Assembly (NCBI GenBank): GCA_036346205.1
Contig: JARFJB010002142.1
Coordinates: forward strand, 1 to 64,000
Reading direction: 5' to 3'
Length of the DNA: 64,000 nt
Source of the DNA: Vesta saturnalis
Lineage: Eukaryota > Arthropoda > Insecta > Coleoptera > Lampyridae
Positions 1 through 10,542 of the stretch are shown here, in pieces. The notes beneath the pieces were generated by a model. The model was given only the letters and a program-made list of their open reading frames with translations, had not been told where the DNA came from and ran no database searches. Positions within the stretch are counted from its first letter, which is position 1. Each line of letters starts with the position of its first letter. The translations under genes and the position numbers were made by a program.

Positions 1-540
1 AACGAAAACAATTGTTTAGCTGGAGCACTAGTCCTAGCAATAGCGTTTAGAAGTAACGATACAATGCGTATAGTATGGAAATGGGTTGTCCCTTAAACGC
101 GAGCTATGCAACTTTGCCAAAACAGCGATGTAGACCTTAGTCAGGGTGGTAGTTAAGAACATATTCAATCATTTCAAAATCATTTAATTTCATATACTAT
201 ATAATTCACGTATAGGTGATTCGGTTTACTTTGAGAGTCCTAGGGAGTGAGGTAGAGCAGTTTTAAATTTGTTACCAGAAAACGAGCACTACAATGTCAT
301 TACCAGCCTAATTTCTGCATTTATTTGTAGTTATTACTGTGAACTCTGCAAAAAAAGTTACAAAAACAAGAAACGGCATGTGAAATGTTTGTATCAGTGC
401 GCTTGCTGCCATCAAAAGCCGCTTTTTACGGACAGGTCTTAAAAACTATAAGGCCACTTCAAACTATGTCAAAAATTACGTAAATGTTTAAAGTGACTCA
501 AAACCACTGAAGTAAAGAGCAAACATAGATACGGTTATAA
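1..540. other. A+T-rich stretch, no gene seen
   Basis: I see no convincing coding region, RNA gene or terminal repeat here. All frames are interrupted at short intervals. Confidence 0.5.
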
Positions 541-633
541 GTAGAACAGGGGCACCTCACCTTTCACTTTTGACCTTGGGAATTTCCAATGACGCCCACA
601 TGGTGGTCGTATTTTTGACCTTGAGAAAACTGG
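541..633. repeat. Left arm of a 2-kb-spaced inverted repeat
   Basis: This stretch reads as a close reverse complement of 2541-2653. Shared blocks include GTAGAACAGGGGCACCTCAC and AATGACGCCCACATG. Similarity stops sharply at the 541 end and becomes gapped near 620-633. The arms may be remnants of an element end or two opposite copies of one repeat. No flanking target duplication was recognised. Confidence 0.7.
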
Positions 634-1854
634 CTATTGGTTTCTCCCATCATAAGTAACCTGTAGAATGTGAATATACAAACCTAATTATCTCTTTCAC
701 ACTTACTGCAACTCGTATTTACATTTCCCCTTTTGCAGACTACTTAGAGCGACCTTACATTTACGAATTTATATAAAACGATGTTTATTATTATTTACAA
801 CATACATTTACAATGATTTTACCTATATGGTAAAACTGTTTTTTATGGAATGGAATGCAATTATTACCTATTATTAAACAGTTATACAATTTCATTATGA
901 ATGGGGAAATAACAATCAGCCATTGCCACCGTGTTAATTAATGTGTTTACAATTATTTTAAAATTTTGCTGCTGCAAAATACATTAAGGTCGAAGTTAAA
1001 TATTAGATGAAATAACAATAATTTCTACCCTGACGCAATGGCGCTTTTTATATAGGAAGATTCTGTATCTAAACGGCACCTATACATTCGAAAAACTTCT
1101 GCCTGATTTATTTGCATGTTCAATTACGCGCACATGTACTTCAAGTTATATTGGCTTTTGCCAGCAGGGATTTAATAGCCATGCTAATTAAACACTTTTA
1201 AATTTTCTAATCGGAAATAAGAGTGACGTAATTTAGCTTATTTGAAATTTCATAGAGAGCATCGCTATTAACAAGATTTAAGATACATTTTACCTCAATC
1301 ATCATCATCGTTTTTCTTGAACGATTATATATAATTTATTAATAACACGCAAAACATCTAATATCCCTGTTGTTGGTTCATAATAATAATGGTTATTCGA
1401 TGATGGTTACACTTTTAAAGACATGTAAAGGATAATATACAATCTTTATTTGCTACTATTATTATTACACAGATATGAGATTATTCTTAAATTAACTGTT
1501 TTCAGCACGACCTTAGAAATACTACACACGGTTTCAAACCTTCTGTAGTAGTACATTTTCCTTTTATCTTGAAGTATTTTCTATTGTTACTAATTCGGCG
1601 AACCACTAATATTAGAACATATATCAATTACAAGGTATTTGAAATGATCCTGTATTATTGATATTTTGTAGAAGCGGTTGACTCTGAAATTTTTAGGTGT
1701 TAATGAAATAAGACAGATGTAGGTCTTGTGCGCGAGCGCACTCGTACAATATTAGGTTAGATTAATAAACGCACGGTTTAGGTTAAGTAAATACTCGCGC
1801 GCGAGTATTGAAGATAACCTATTCTATCCGAACCAGGTATGACCTGGTTTCATT
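634..1854. other. Intergenic A+T-rich DNA, no gene seen
   Basis: No supported gene. A short self-complementary CG-rich motif (CTCGCGCGCGAG) lies near 1795-1806 within otherwise A+T-rich sequence. Confidence 0.45.
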
Positions 1855-1990
1855 GCGATTGATTTAGTTGATTGATTGAGATTGATCTAATTGATTGATT
1901 GAGATTGATCTAATTGATTGATTTGATCGAGCATGATTTGTTTGAGATTGATATGCTTAATTAATTTGATTTGATTAATTGAATTGTTTT
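1855..1990. repeat. GATT-rich simple/tandem repeat
   Basis: The stretch is built from repeated GATTGA and TTGATT words, including two nearly identical neighbouring units containing GAGATTGATCTAATTGATT. It decays into TTAATTTGATT words at its right end. Confidence 0.75.
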
Positions 1991-2028
1991 TTTGAAAAAG
2001 AGCCGAGAGAGAGGCGTGCATGATCAAC

Positions 2029-2320
2029 TTCTATTACAGAAAATCTTCATTAATCCATACACCACTAGATGGCGCCACAAACAAACCCTAGTCCTAGAAA
2101 TATACCGCTAGATGGTGCTACCTTTATTACAGAAAAAAATATTCATTAGTCCATACACCACTAGATGGCCCTACAAACAAATTCAAGTTTCGCAACAAGG
2201 GGGCCACGACAAGAGGGCGCAGACTCTAACACAAGTTCTTATAGCTGTCTTAAACTATCCCAGCCAAGGGGGCCACGACAAGAGGGCTCAGACCATAACA
2301 CAAGTTCTTATGGCTGTGTT
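2029..2320. repeat. Two adjacent local duplications
   Basis: A unit containing CATACACCACTAGATGG occurs at about 2054 and again at about 2149 (period about 95 bp). A second unit containing GGGGGCCACGACAAGAGGGC occurs near 2198 and 2267 (period about 69 bp). An open frame of 134 codons at 2112-2516 runs through these duplications. It resembles no protein family I know and is best explained as repeat-derived. Confidence 0.7.
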
Positions 2321-2540
2321 ACACGTTAGCATTAGGGCTCCCATACCATTTCCAATCAGCGGCCCGCGACAAGGCCCAAGATCAAGTTGTTTTACAAGAG
2401 TCTCCTTATTATTAAAAACAATTTCAAATTTGCAGCACAAGACCAGGTCCAAGAGGTTGTTCCTACAATTATCTTACAAGAACCTCCTCCAGGTCCAAGG
2501 CCAACCAGTTTATTAAGGTAAACAACTTTTCTCAAGATAA

Positions 2541-2653
2541 ACCAGTTTCTCAAGGTAAACACTTTCCCAAGGTCAAAAATGCGACGACTCCCATGTGGGC
2601 GTCATTGGAAATTTCCAAGGTTAAAAGTGGAAGGTGAGGTGCCCCTGTTCTAC
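2541..2653. repeat. Right arm of the 2-kb-spaced inverted repeat
   Basis: Reverse complement of 541-633, with a small insertion near 2556-2570. It lies about 150 bp before the DNA polymerase relic, so it could belong to the same decayed element, but this is inference. Confidence 0.7.
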
Positions 2654-2806
2654 TGTTATAGCTATTGCTCAGCGTGCAAGAGCCAAAAACCTATTGACCA
2701 TCTTTGCTATATGCCCATTAACAAGGTTCGAGGTGACATCGGCGATGGTAAAGCAATTTTTATCTTTTAATGATTTGGAATACATGCAAAAGAAGGTGTG
2801 TGAGGG

Positions 2807-3950
2807 ATGACTGATTTCTGCATGGGCGCGAATTTTTGCTCAGTTTGTATCCAATGCACCGACAATTTGGATGAGCGATATCCGATGTGTAGCGAAAGAA
2901 TGCACATTTTCAAGGAAGATGCCGTTAAATCATTTTTGTCGTACGTTGCCGAAAAATCGCGAAAATTTAAAGTCACATGCCTGGAACATAACGTGAAGGG
3001 GTACGATGGATGTTTTGTGCTTAGAAGCATAGCTAATAACCGATGGAGACCCAAAGTCATCTCCAACGGTCTAAAACTAATCTCCATTCAATGTGACGAT
3101 ATCAGGTTTATTGACTCCCTTAATTGCATTCCATCACCACTCTTGGCATTTCTGAAAACTTTCAATTTGCCAAGGGGTATTTACCATTTCTCTTCAACAC
3201 ATCCGCGAATCAGAATTATGAGGGTTCTTTGCCACCGCTTGAACATTATTCTGCAGATCAGATGTCGGAGAAATATCGGCAAAAACTTTTAGATTGGCAC
3301 GCGCCTGAGACCCAAAGTAATTATGTTTTTAACATGAGTGAAGAGACTGTGAAGCGTTGACTGATGATAAGATTGTCGTTAAAGGTTGCATTAGCTTCTG
3401 TTCGAGCTTCACGACCCAAAATAAAGTCGATCCGTTTGAGGAGTCAATCACAATGGCTACCGCCTGCAATCAAGTGTTTTGTAGACGCTTCCTCAAAGAT
3501 AACACAATTGGGCTCATTCCAAAAGGCCATAAAGCATGCCGCAAAAGTTCGTGAGTTCAGAACACCTGAAGGTGTTAAGGTTGACAGTTATTGTGTCGAA
3601 TCAAATACCGTTTACGAGTTTCTTGCATGCTATTGGCACGATTGCGAGGAGTGTTTCCCCAACCAGGCCAATATTGACTCAAAGCTGGATGTAAATACAT
3701 CCATGTTTGTCCGAAACGAGAAGATGGCGGCGCGATAGCAGTTTATACGCGAGCGGGGTTATAATCTAGTGGAAATTCGTGAATGCGATTTTAAAAAACT
3801 AATACTTGCAAACGATGAGTTAAGAATATGTATACAGAATCTGGGCGGTCAATATGACGAGCCTTTAAATCCACGAGATGCGTTTTATGGTGGTCGCACC
3901 GATGCCAGAAAACTTACCATAAGTGTAATCAGGTCTTACAATTGATGGTC
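2807..3950 (+). pseudogene. Protein-primed family B DNA polymerase relic (Polinton/Maverick type)
   Basis: This is a broken fragment of the polymerase that replicates Polinton/Maverick elements from protein-primed ends. The first segment shows an ExoII-like motif HNVKGYDG followed by RFIDSLNCIPSPL. A shift of frame near 3150 leads to FAKGYLPFLFN and the block LLDWHAP. A third frame from about 3364 contains EGVKVDSYCVESNTVYEF and a CYWHDCEECFP segment. After one in-frame TAG at 3736 it continues with RDAFYGGRTDARK, typical of the region before the polymerase palm. Palm motifs and all other Polinton genes (integrase, capsid, ATPase, protease) are absent, so this is an isolated relic with at least two frameshifts and one stop. 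The family call is firm; assignment to a mobile Polinton rather than a related virus is inference. Confidence 0.82.
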
Positions 3951-4519
3951 CAGCTTCATAGGAAACAATTTATACAACTATCTGGTGGACGACTACGCCA
4001 TAACTTCCCGGTTTCCATTATTAGACGTTTAATACTTGGCCAAAGTATGGTACAATTTGTCAATTGATTGCTAAATTCTGAAAAATGCGTCAGACTAAAT
4101 ACACTTTACGTTAAGATTTTAAAAAATATGACCCAAGTTTGGCAAAATTTTTCTCCTCTGTTTATTATCAGATACGTAAGGGTTTCGTAGAACTCTATTT
4201 GGCTCATTCACTGCAAAATAATGATATACCAGACAACGGTAATAGATGGGTTTATTGCTAACCAAGAATACAGAATTAAGGTTACGCTGGTATTCAAAAT
4301 GCTGAAAACCTTCAAATCCGTTGAAAACTGGCCATCGATTTTTTCAGGTAAACAATACTTACGTTAATTCGCACACAAGAAATAAAAATATAATTTGATA
4401 TCTTACAAGCTTGTTAGCTGCATTTGGGCAAGAATGTAAGACAAAAACTATAGCCAGTTTCGACATATTTATTTATGTTTTTGCAACTAGATCGAGAGTA
4501 AAACTATTGTAAAAAAGTA
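3951..4519. other. Non-coding stretch after the polymerase relic
   Basis: No supported gene. The polymerase similarity fades after 3945 and all frames are heavily interrupted. Confidence 0.4.
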
Positions 4520-6257
4520 CCTGCGGCAAATAAGCCCCGGCAGCTAATACGGTCGAGTAGCCATAATTGAAAACATACGCTTCTTTCTCAAAATCCGGTA
4601 ACATCAAGTTGTCTCTAACTACTTGTCCAAGGCCACAGACTATGACAATAGTGCGACATGTGAATACCATTTACAAAATCAGTTGCAATCTGAATGGCGC
4701 GCCATGTAGATGTTCGACTATTAAATTTTACTTAAAATATTTACGTAAATAATTCGTTTGTTTCAAAACAATAAACTCTAGTACATGATGCCTTGTGTTC
4801 TACACTGTATTTTGCTGTGAAAACAATAAACAGGAAAGAGGCACACGAAGTTTTTAATTTTTTTATAATTAGGAAGCATTTTGGCAAATAAAGCCCACTA
4901 ACTTTCGCCTAATAAGGCCCATTAAACGGTGGGCCTTATTAAACGACGTTGTAAAACATTTTTTCTAGTTCCCCAACAACAATGACATCAAAAGTGATGA
5001 AGCGAGCAATTTGGACTGCAGAACAAATTCAAGTTGCGATTAACGCAGTGGGAGGTAATGAATTGTCGCAAATAGAAGCTCCTCAACATTATAATATACA
5101 TAGGAGAACTATTGGAAGGCATCTAAAATCTGGCGCTCTTAGATAAAAAAATTGGACCATCCAGCATATTAACTCCCGATCAAATAAAACAATTTTCTGA
5201 AAGAATAGTTCGTCTGTGCGAAATCGGAATGCCCCTAACACCACTGTTGGTACGTCGCTCTGAATACAAATTCTGTGTTGAAAATAACATTCCGCACAGA
5301 TTTAATACCGCCAAAAGCGTCGCTAGTAAGTACTGGCTCTATGGTTTTTTGATGCGCAATCCAAATTTCGGAACACGCAAGGCAACTGATAACCCAGCAC
5401 ATGACCGAAAATTAAATAAATTTAGTGGACGAGTTCTATAAGAAATTAGCGAAACTTTGCATGAAATAAATCTCCATCAATATTCACAGAACCTTGTCAA
5501 TATGGACAAGGAATGTATCAACATCAAGTAATTGGCCACAAAGTTACCAAGATTGTTCACTTAGTTGCTCCTGAGCACGCAGAAAACGTGACCATTGCTG
5601 GGTGCGGTAATGCACTAGGAAATAGTATCCCACCTATGGTGATATTTAAGGAAAAGAGATTAAAAACTGAATGGAAAGAAAACTTGCCGACAGATACCCT
5701 GGTTAAAATGGCCGACAAAGGTAACATGACCAGTGAACTTTTCATTTCTTTTCATAGGCACCTACACCGTTAGAAGGGTAAAGACACTACCTTGCTATTT
5801 TTCGATAGAGCTGCTTGTCACTTGGATATCTCCATCAGCTTGTCTTCTAACGCCACGAAAGAACTCCAACCCATAGACAAAGCGGTTTGTCAGTCCTTGG
5901 AACATCACTGGGACCAAGAAGTCCGCAGGTTTTGGGAAGCAAATCCAGACCGTCGCTTTCTAAAGTTTGGCCCAATTGCGTGACACCCTCGAACGACAGG
6001 TTTATATCCACTTGATTGAAGAATTTGATTTACGATTTTTTTGTGGGCTTTATTAAGCGAATGTCCGGGTAATAAAACACATTCGTAACTTTCTTCGGAA
6101 GCATATTAAAAGTTTCTCACAAATTTCAGACTGAGAAGGTAGTTTTAGTGTAATTTACGCTAATTCGAATTAGGATAATCTTGATTTTTGTTGATTGTTT
6201 TTTTTTTCCTTTTTTTGGTAAGTATTTTTTTCTTAAATGGGCCTTATTTGCCGCAGG
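4520..6257 (+). mobile_element. pogo-like DNA transposon (pogo-1), complete ends, TA duplication
   Basis: The left end begins CCTGCGGCAAATAAG at 4520 and the right end carries its exact reverse complement, ending at 6257. Both are flanked by TA (4518-4519 and 6258-6259), the target duplication of the Tc1/mariner/pogo superfamily. Further GGCAAATAAAGCCC and GGGCCTTATT words repeat inside, as subterminal repeats. The element is 1738 bp long, encodes a broken pogo-type transposase, and sits only 13 bp left of the Harbinger element. Confidence 0.85.
4981..5983 (+). pseudogene. pogo/Tigger-type transposase, broken
   Basis: DDE transposase of the pogo group. The start at 4981 (MTSKVMKRAIWTAEQIQVAI) opens a helix-turn-helix of psq type, with HYNIHRRTIGRHL as the recognition part; a stop follows at about 5144. 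The next segment (5229-5441) has the CENP-B-like block KYWLYGFLMRNPNFGTRKA. The nuclease region follows in another frame (5513-5773), with GNALGNSIPPMVIFKEKRL and DKGNMTSELFISFHRH. The last segment (5792-5983) holds LLFFDRAACHLD-like sequence, then ATKELQPIDKAVCQSLEH, in which QPID carries the expected acidic residue. The usual DE(S/T)G motif is degraded to NMDKEC. Several stops and frameshifts make it inactive. Confidence 0.82.
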
Positions 6258-6707
6258 TACGTTATATAATCCGGGCGCACATTGAGGCGCAGCGCAGCGT
6301 AGGGCAGCACAGCATAGTTTCCTGTGATCTATTAGTTGGAATTGTACTAGCGCATATTGGTAGGCAGAGCAAGGTAGAGCAGAACTTTGCCTGTGTTGAC
6401 CTGCGACACGCAGTGTCCGCGACACAGTTTACTGCACACGTGCCACACGCGTTTGGAATATTTTCCATTTAAATTACGCCAGCCTAACATAATTTCCTCC
6501 ATTTTAATTTTAATTCGGCATTTAATTTTTGCGATGGAAAAGTCTATAATTGAAGCCGTCCGACTTTACAGTGTCATATGACACTAGTCATGTCGACTAT
6601 ATGAAGACAAAATTAAAAAATGAGATATGGGAAAAGATAGCAAGTGAAATTAAATTAAAAAATGGTAAGTACCTACCTAGTATTACATTCAAAATTAATT
6701 TAGATTA

Positions 6708-7277
6708 CAGTCTGCGCGGCCAAAGAATGCCTCGTGTCGCGCATGGATGTTTGTGCATTCGGCCACACTCGTTAACGCAATAGCGACTGAAAGCATTACC
6801 AGTGGCGTCGATGTCGCGTTTTCAATTATTCGTCACCAAACCACAAGAAATTTTAAAATATTTGATTTATTTGAATTACATATGAACAGTAATAGGTTAA
6901 ACATTTATAAAATAAAAAAATAACCATGTTGACAAGTAATAAATTTTATATTTGAATTACAAATGAACACAATAGTTTAATCGTTTATGAAAATCAAAAA
7001 AGTATAAATTCGATTTTTAATTATACAAACAGAATAGACTGTATTTTAAGAGTATTATTCAGGATTTAAAAAAATTATGATATTGCAATAATTGTAATAA
7101 AGTCAAATTAACAAATACGTATGTAAATTAATAACAGAAATAAATAATTAATTAGTGTAATACATAATAAACGGAACGCACTTTTGGTGGCGACGCCACT
7201 GGCATGCCGCGCTTAAGAGACTTCAAGTTGGACGAATGCGCATCCAACATTCAGGCATTCTTTGGCCGCGCGGACTG
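6708..7277. mobile_element. 570-bp MITE with about 110-bp inverted repeats, TA duplication
   Basis: Starts CAGTCTGCGCGGCC at 6708 and ends with its complement at 7277, with TA directly outside each end. Both ends share GCGCGGCCAAAGAATGCCT. The similarity continues, diverged, to a shared CCAGTGGCGTCG about 100 bp inside. The interior is A+T-rich and non-coding. It lies in the intron of the Harbinger MADF gene, about 40 bp after the donor site. The TA duplication suggests a Tc1/mariner-related MITE. Confidence 0.82.
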
Positions 7278-7376
7278 TACGTACCTAGAATATTTATAAT
7301 TACAATAGCAAATAAATACAATAGTTTTCATAAAGTTGTATATATTATAATATAATTTGTCTATACATCAAATTAT

Positions 7377-10300
7377 TTAGTGTTTACCCCTAGAAACACT
7401 ATCATTTTGCCATGGTATTGTGTTAAAATAGTCCGTGAACTTTTGTCTTACCCAAAAAGCATTTGATCCACTTCTACTGTTGCTATTAACTAATGGCAGT
7501 AATTGATTTTTAGGTATTTCATTTTCATCATTATCGCCCTGCATATTATTTAAAGTTATTGTTTCATTTCTTAAATAATTGTGTAATACACATGCTGCTT
7601 TTACAACATTACCAACACTTTCAATTTTACTTTCAAATGGTCTTCTAAAGACTCGGAATCTTGATGCTAATATGCCAAAAGTGCACTCGACAGTTTGCCG
7701 TGCTCTTGAAAGTCTATAATTAAAAACTTTATTTTGAAAATTGTCCGTAACACTTCTCTTTGGATAGTGGAAATGCTTCATCTGCTACAAAAGTGTTGCC
7801 TTGTGTCCGCCAAAAAAGATCGATCATTTCCTGTTGTAAGTATGAATGGCTCAGTTCTTAAGTTTTAAGACTCTATTACTCTGTTGGGTATGACTGTGTC
7901 TTCAAATCTCTCATGGGTTGACCATCTTCTGTCAGCTCCCAAAACAGCTGCTCATAACATAGGCTTTTTGTACAGATCTAAGCAGTACTTTACCTCTCGA
8001 CAACTCCTGCTGTATAAGGCCCAAATTCGGCCTCATCTGGAATATAATTCTCACCTCTGGGTTAGTGCTCCCCAATGCGCTCTCGATATCGTTGATCGTA
8101 TTCAAAAGAGAGCGATTAGGCTTATAAATGACCCGTCCTTAACTTCTGACATACAGTCCCTTGAGCATAGAAGGATGGTTTCAGTTCTTTCTTTGTATTA
8201 TCGTTATTACAACGGCTATTGTGCTGCTGAATTATATTCTTAGATACCTTCTCGGGCTATCTTTGCGAGAAACACTCGGTTCGCTCATTCACATCATCAG
8301 TATGCAGTACAAATCTCCACTTGTCGTACCAAACGGGCGCAATCCACATTTTTCTACACGGCTTCTAAACTCTGGAATGATCTCCCTAGTTCCTGCTTTC
8401 CACTCACTTATGATATGAGAAAATTTAAGGTAGCTGTTCATAGGCATCTATTGGCAATTCATTATCCCTCTGTCCTTCCTACTAACTGTTCCTGAGTGCT
8501 TTAGCACGATAGGCCAAATTTAGCCTGTTCAGGTCCACAATTATAAAAAAAAAAGTGTATGGTAATATTTGATCATAATTGGTTAACGCTGCTGGTGATG
8601 GGAGTCTTAAAGTTTGTTTATTGAGTTTTTTTGCTAATGTACCGCTCGAAAATATATTTGCGTCAATGAATCTTCCCATAGATCCTATATCTATACTTAT
8701 AAATTTGTAGTGAGCGTCAACTAATGCCATTAGAACCACAGAAAATGTTTTATAATTAGAAAATGAAGTACCACTTTTAGGTGGTTTTTTAATTACAATG
8801 TGTTTGCCATCTAGGGCACCAATGCAGTGTGGAAACTGCCATATCTGTTCAAAATCATTCGCGATCGATTTCCACATTTCCGTTGTGGGTTGTGGTAAAT
8901 ATAATGGTTGCATGTTATTCCATATAGCAGTGGATACTTCATTTATAATTTTTGAAACAGTTCGATCTCCCATTCTATAACTATATGCGATACTTTTGTA
9001 GCTATCACCTGAAGCTAAATACCTGTAAACAAATTAATAATTAATATTATTTGATTCATAATAATTCTATAGTATAATAATATTATTATTATTTATTATT
9101 AATATAAAAATTAATTTAAAAAAAAACTTCACTGTAATCTATTGTTATTACAGGTGATACAGGGAAAGTCGTGTGTACTAAACTCAGAAATTGTCATAGA
9201 GATGCTCCACGAAGGCAAACAAAAATTTTTTAAAGCGGAACTGCAGCTGAGGTTATAAGACAATGGAAATTCCAGAAACAAATGGAGTTTTTGTTGCCAT
9301 ACATGGAAAACAGGAAGCGAATTGCCAATGTACTTGACAGCGATGATGAGCAATCTGATAATGCAGACACTGAAGTTAATTAAATTTTGGAGGCAAATGA
9401 TTTGGAGACATAGACACCAATCTTGAAGAATGATTATATGCCAGATGAAGAAAATGAATTGGACAACAACGACAGAGAACGAGAAAATTCTGTTGTAAAA
9501 TTAAAATTACTTTCAAAGTACCATGGAAAAAAATGAAAAAGAATGATATAGGCAGCTTAATTCAACAGTCTACAGCCAATCGCGAACAACGGGCAAAAGA
9601 AAGATCAATTGAACACCAAAAGTTGGTGGACTTCAAACCTCCAAATGATCCACTTTACCATTTTTTTATGTCTATGTACCAAACGACTCATAAAATGCCA
9701 CCGGCATCTCAACTTACTATAAAAAATAAAACATTTCAAGTTGTTTCGCAAGTAGAGTCTGGTCTTCTGAATTTTCAACAAAATGCATATCAAGAACCTC
9801 AACAAACACAACGTAATATCTACAGTCAACCTCAACGTTTTACTACGTGGTCAATTGAAGAAAATTCGTCTACATCTCGCGGAAGTTCAATGTCCGAAAC
9901 TGACTAGTATTGTAGGTACATTATATCAATACTTATACTGAATAAGCTTTTTAAGTCATTTAATTAAATTTTTTCCTATTACTAATATTTTACGCAATCT
10001 TGTTAAAGCATGTGACAATTATAAAACGTTATGATTCAATTAATAGTACCTATATAGGGACTCACAAATTTGTTTTCATTTTTTCTCCATTCGTTAGTTG
10101 TATATATTAGATCGATTATAATCAATGTGTTAATATATATGGTATAATGAATATAACGTATTTATTTTTTGTTCTTTATTGTAGCTTTCATTCTAAATAA
10201 ACATCCTGTTCATTTTTAAAATTTTAAAAAACTTACCTTAAGAAGACTGCGAGTTTTTCTTCAGGATCAATAGGTTTTTGAGCATTACACCCAAATGAAT

Positions 10301-10542
10301 AAATAGTATCTCGTATTAAATTAAGAACTTCATTGAATTGATTTCGGTTTAAGCGGAAGTAATTGGAAAATTGTTTGTCAGAAAATTCCGACGACAAATT
10401 GAATTCTCCATGACTTTTTCGTTTTTTTATAAAATTACTTTTCCACAATTTTTTACGTGTACTTAACAAATACAATAAAAGAAGTTCATCAAATTCATCA
10501 TCAGAATCTGATTCAGAACTTTTCTGCTATCATTTCACTCAT
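7377..10542 (-). pseudogene. PIF/Harbinger transposase (DDE nuclease), two exons, LINE-interrupted
   Basis: Exon 1 runs from ATG at 10542 to 10237: an acidic lead with one frameshift, then NYFRLNRNQFNEVL and PEEKLAVFLR. It ends at AAG/GTAAGT. Exon 2 starts at 9022 (TTTACAG acceptor) and rejoins the phase as LRYLASGDSYKS and SYRMGDRTVSKII. The first catalytic Asp is in GALDGKHIVIKKP and the second in VDAHYKFISID. Reading stops at TNYDQILPYTF because a LINE inserted there. The remainder (7796-7377) resumes FVADEAFPL with one frameshift, then YPKRSVTDNFQNKVFNYRL. The catalytic Glu lies in ARQTVECTFGIL, followed by AACVLHNYLRN. All three catalytic acids survive, so the insertion and two frameshifts are what inactivate it. 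Confidence 0.88.
7797..8550 (+). mobile_element. 5'-truncated Jockey/CR1-like LINE inserted in the Harbinger transposase
   Basis: The insert is flanked by AAAAGTGT (7789-7796 and 8551-8558) and ends in a short poly-A tract, as expected of target-primed LINE insertion. Only the C-terminal end of ORF2 remains (about 7884-8243). It contains GMTVSSNLSWVDHL, RQLLLYKAQIRPHLEYNSHLW and RIQKRAIRLINDP, typical of the region after the reverse transcriptase palm. The endonuclease and the palm motifs are missing. It separates the second Asp from the catalytic Glu of the Harbinger nuclease. Confidence 0.85.

Larger units (their letters stand above)
6534..9907 (+). pseudogene. Harbinger partner protein, MADF-BESS type, spliced
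   Basis: DNA-binding accessory protein of the Harbinger element. Exon 1 starts with ATG at 6534 (MEKSIIEAVRLYSVI). After a 2-base loss it continues YDTSHVDY, KNEIWEKIASEI and KLKNG, the first half of a MADF domain, and ends at a strong donor GGTAAGT (6664). Exon 2 opens near 9154 after TTATTACAG. It holds KLRNCHRDAPRRQ and SGTAAE with one in-frame stop, then WKFQKQMEFLLPYMENRKR. The C-terminal part (9533-9907) contains NDPLYHFFMSMYQ, a BESS-like motif, and a Gln-rich tail ending at 9907. The intron of about 2.5 kb contains the MITE, the LINE and most of the oppositely oriented transposase. At least one frameshift and two stops break it. Confidence 0.75.

Noticed and set aside
2112..2516. 134-codon open frame considered as a small gene
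   Set aside because: It runs across two local duplications, starts in repeat sequence and resembles no protein family.
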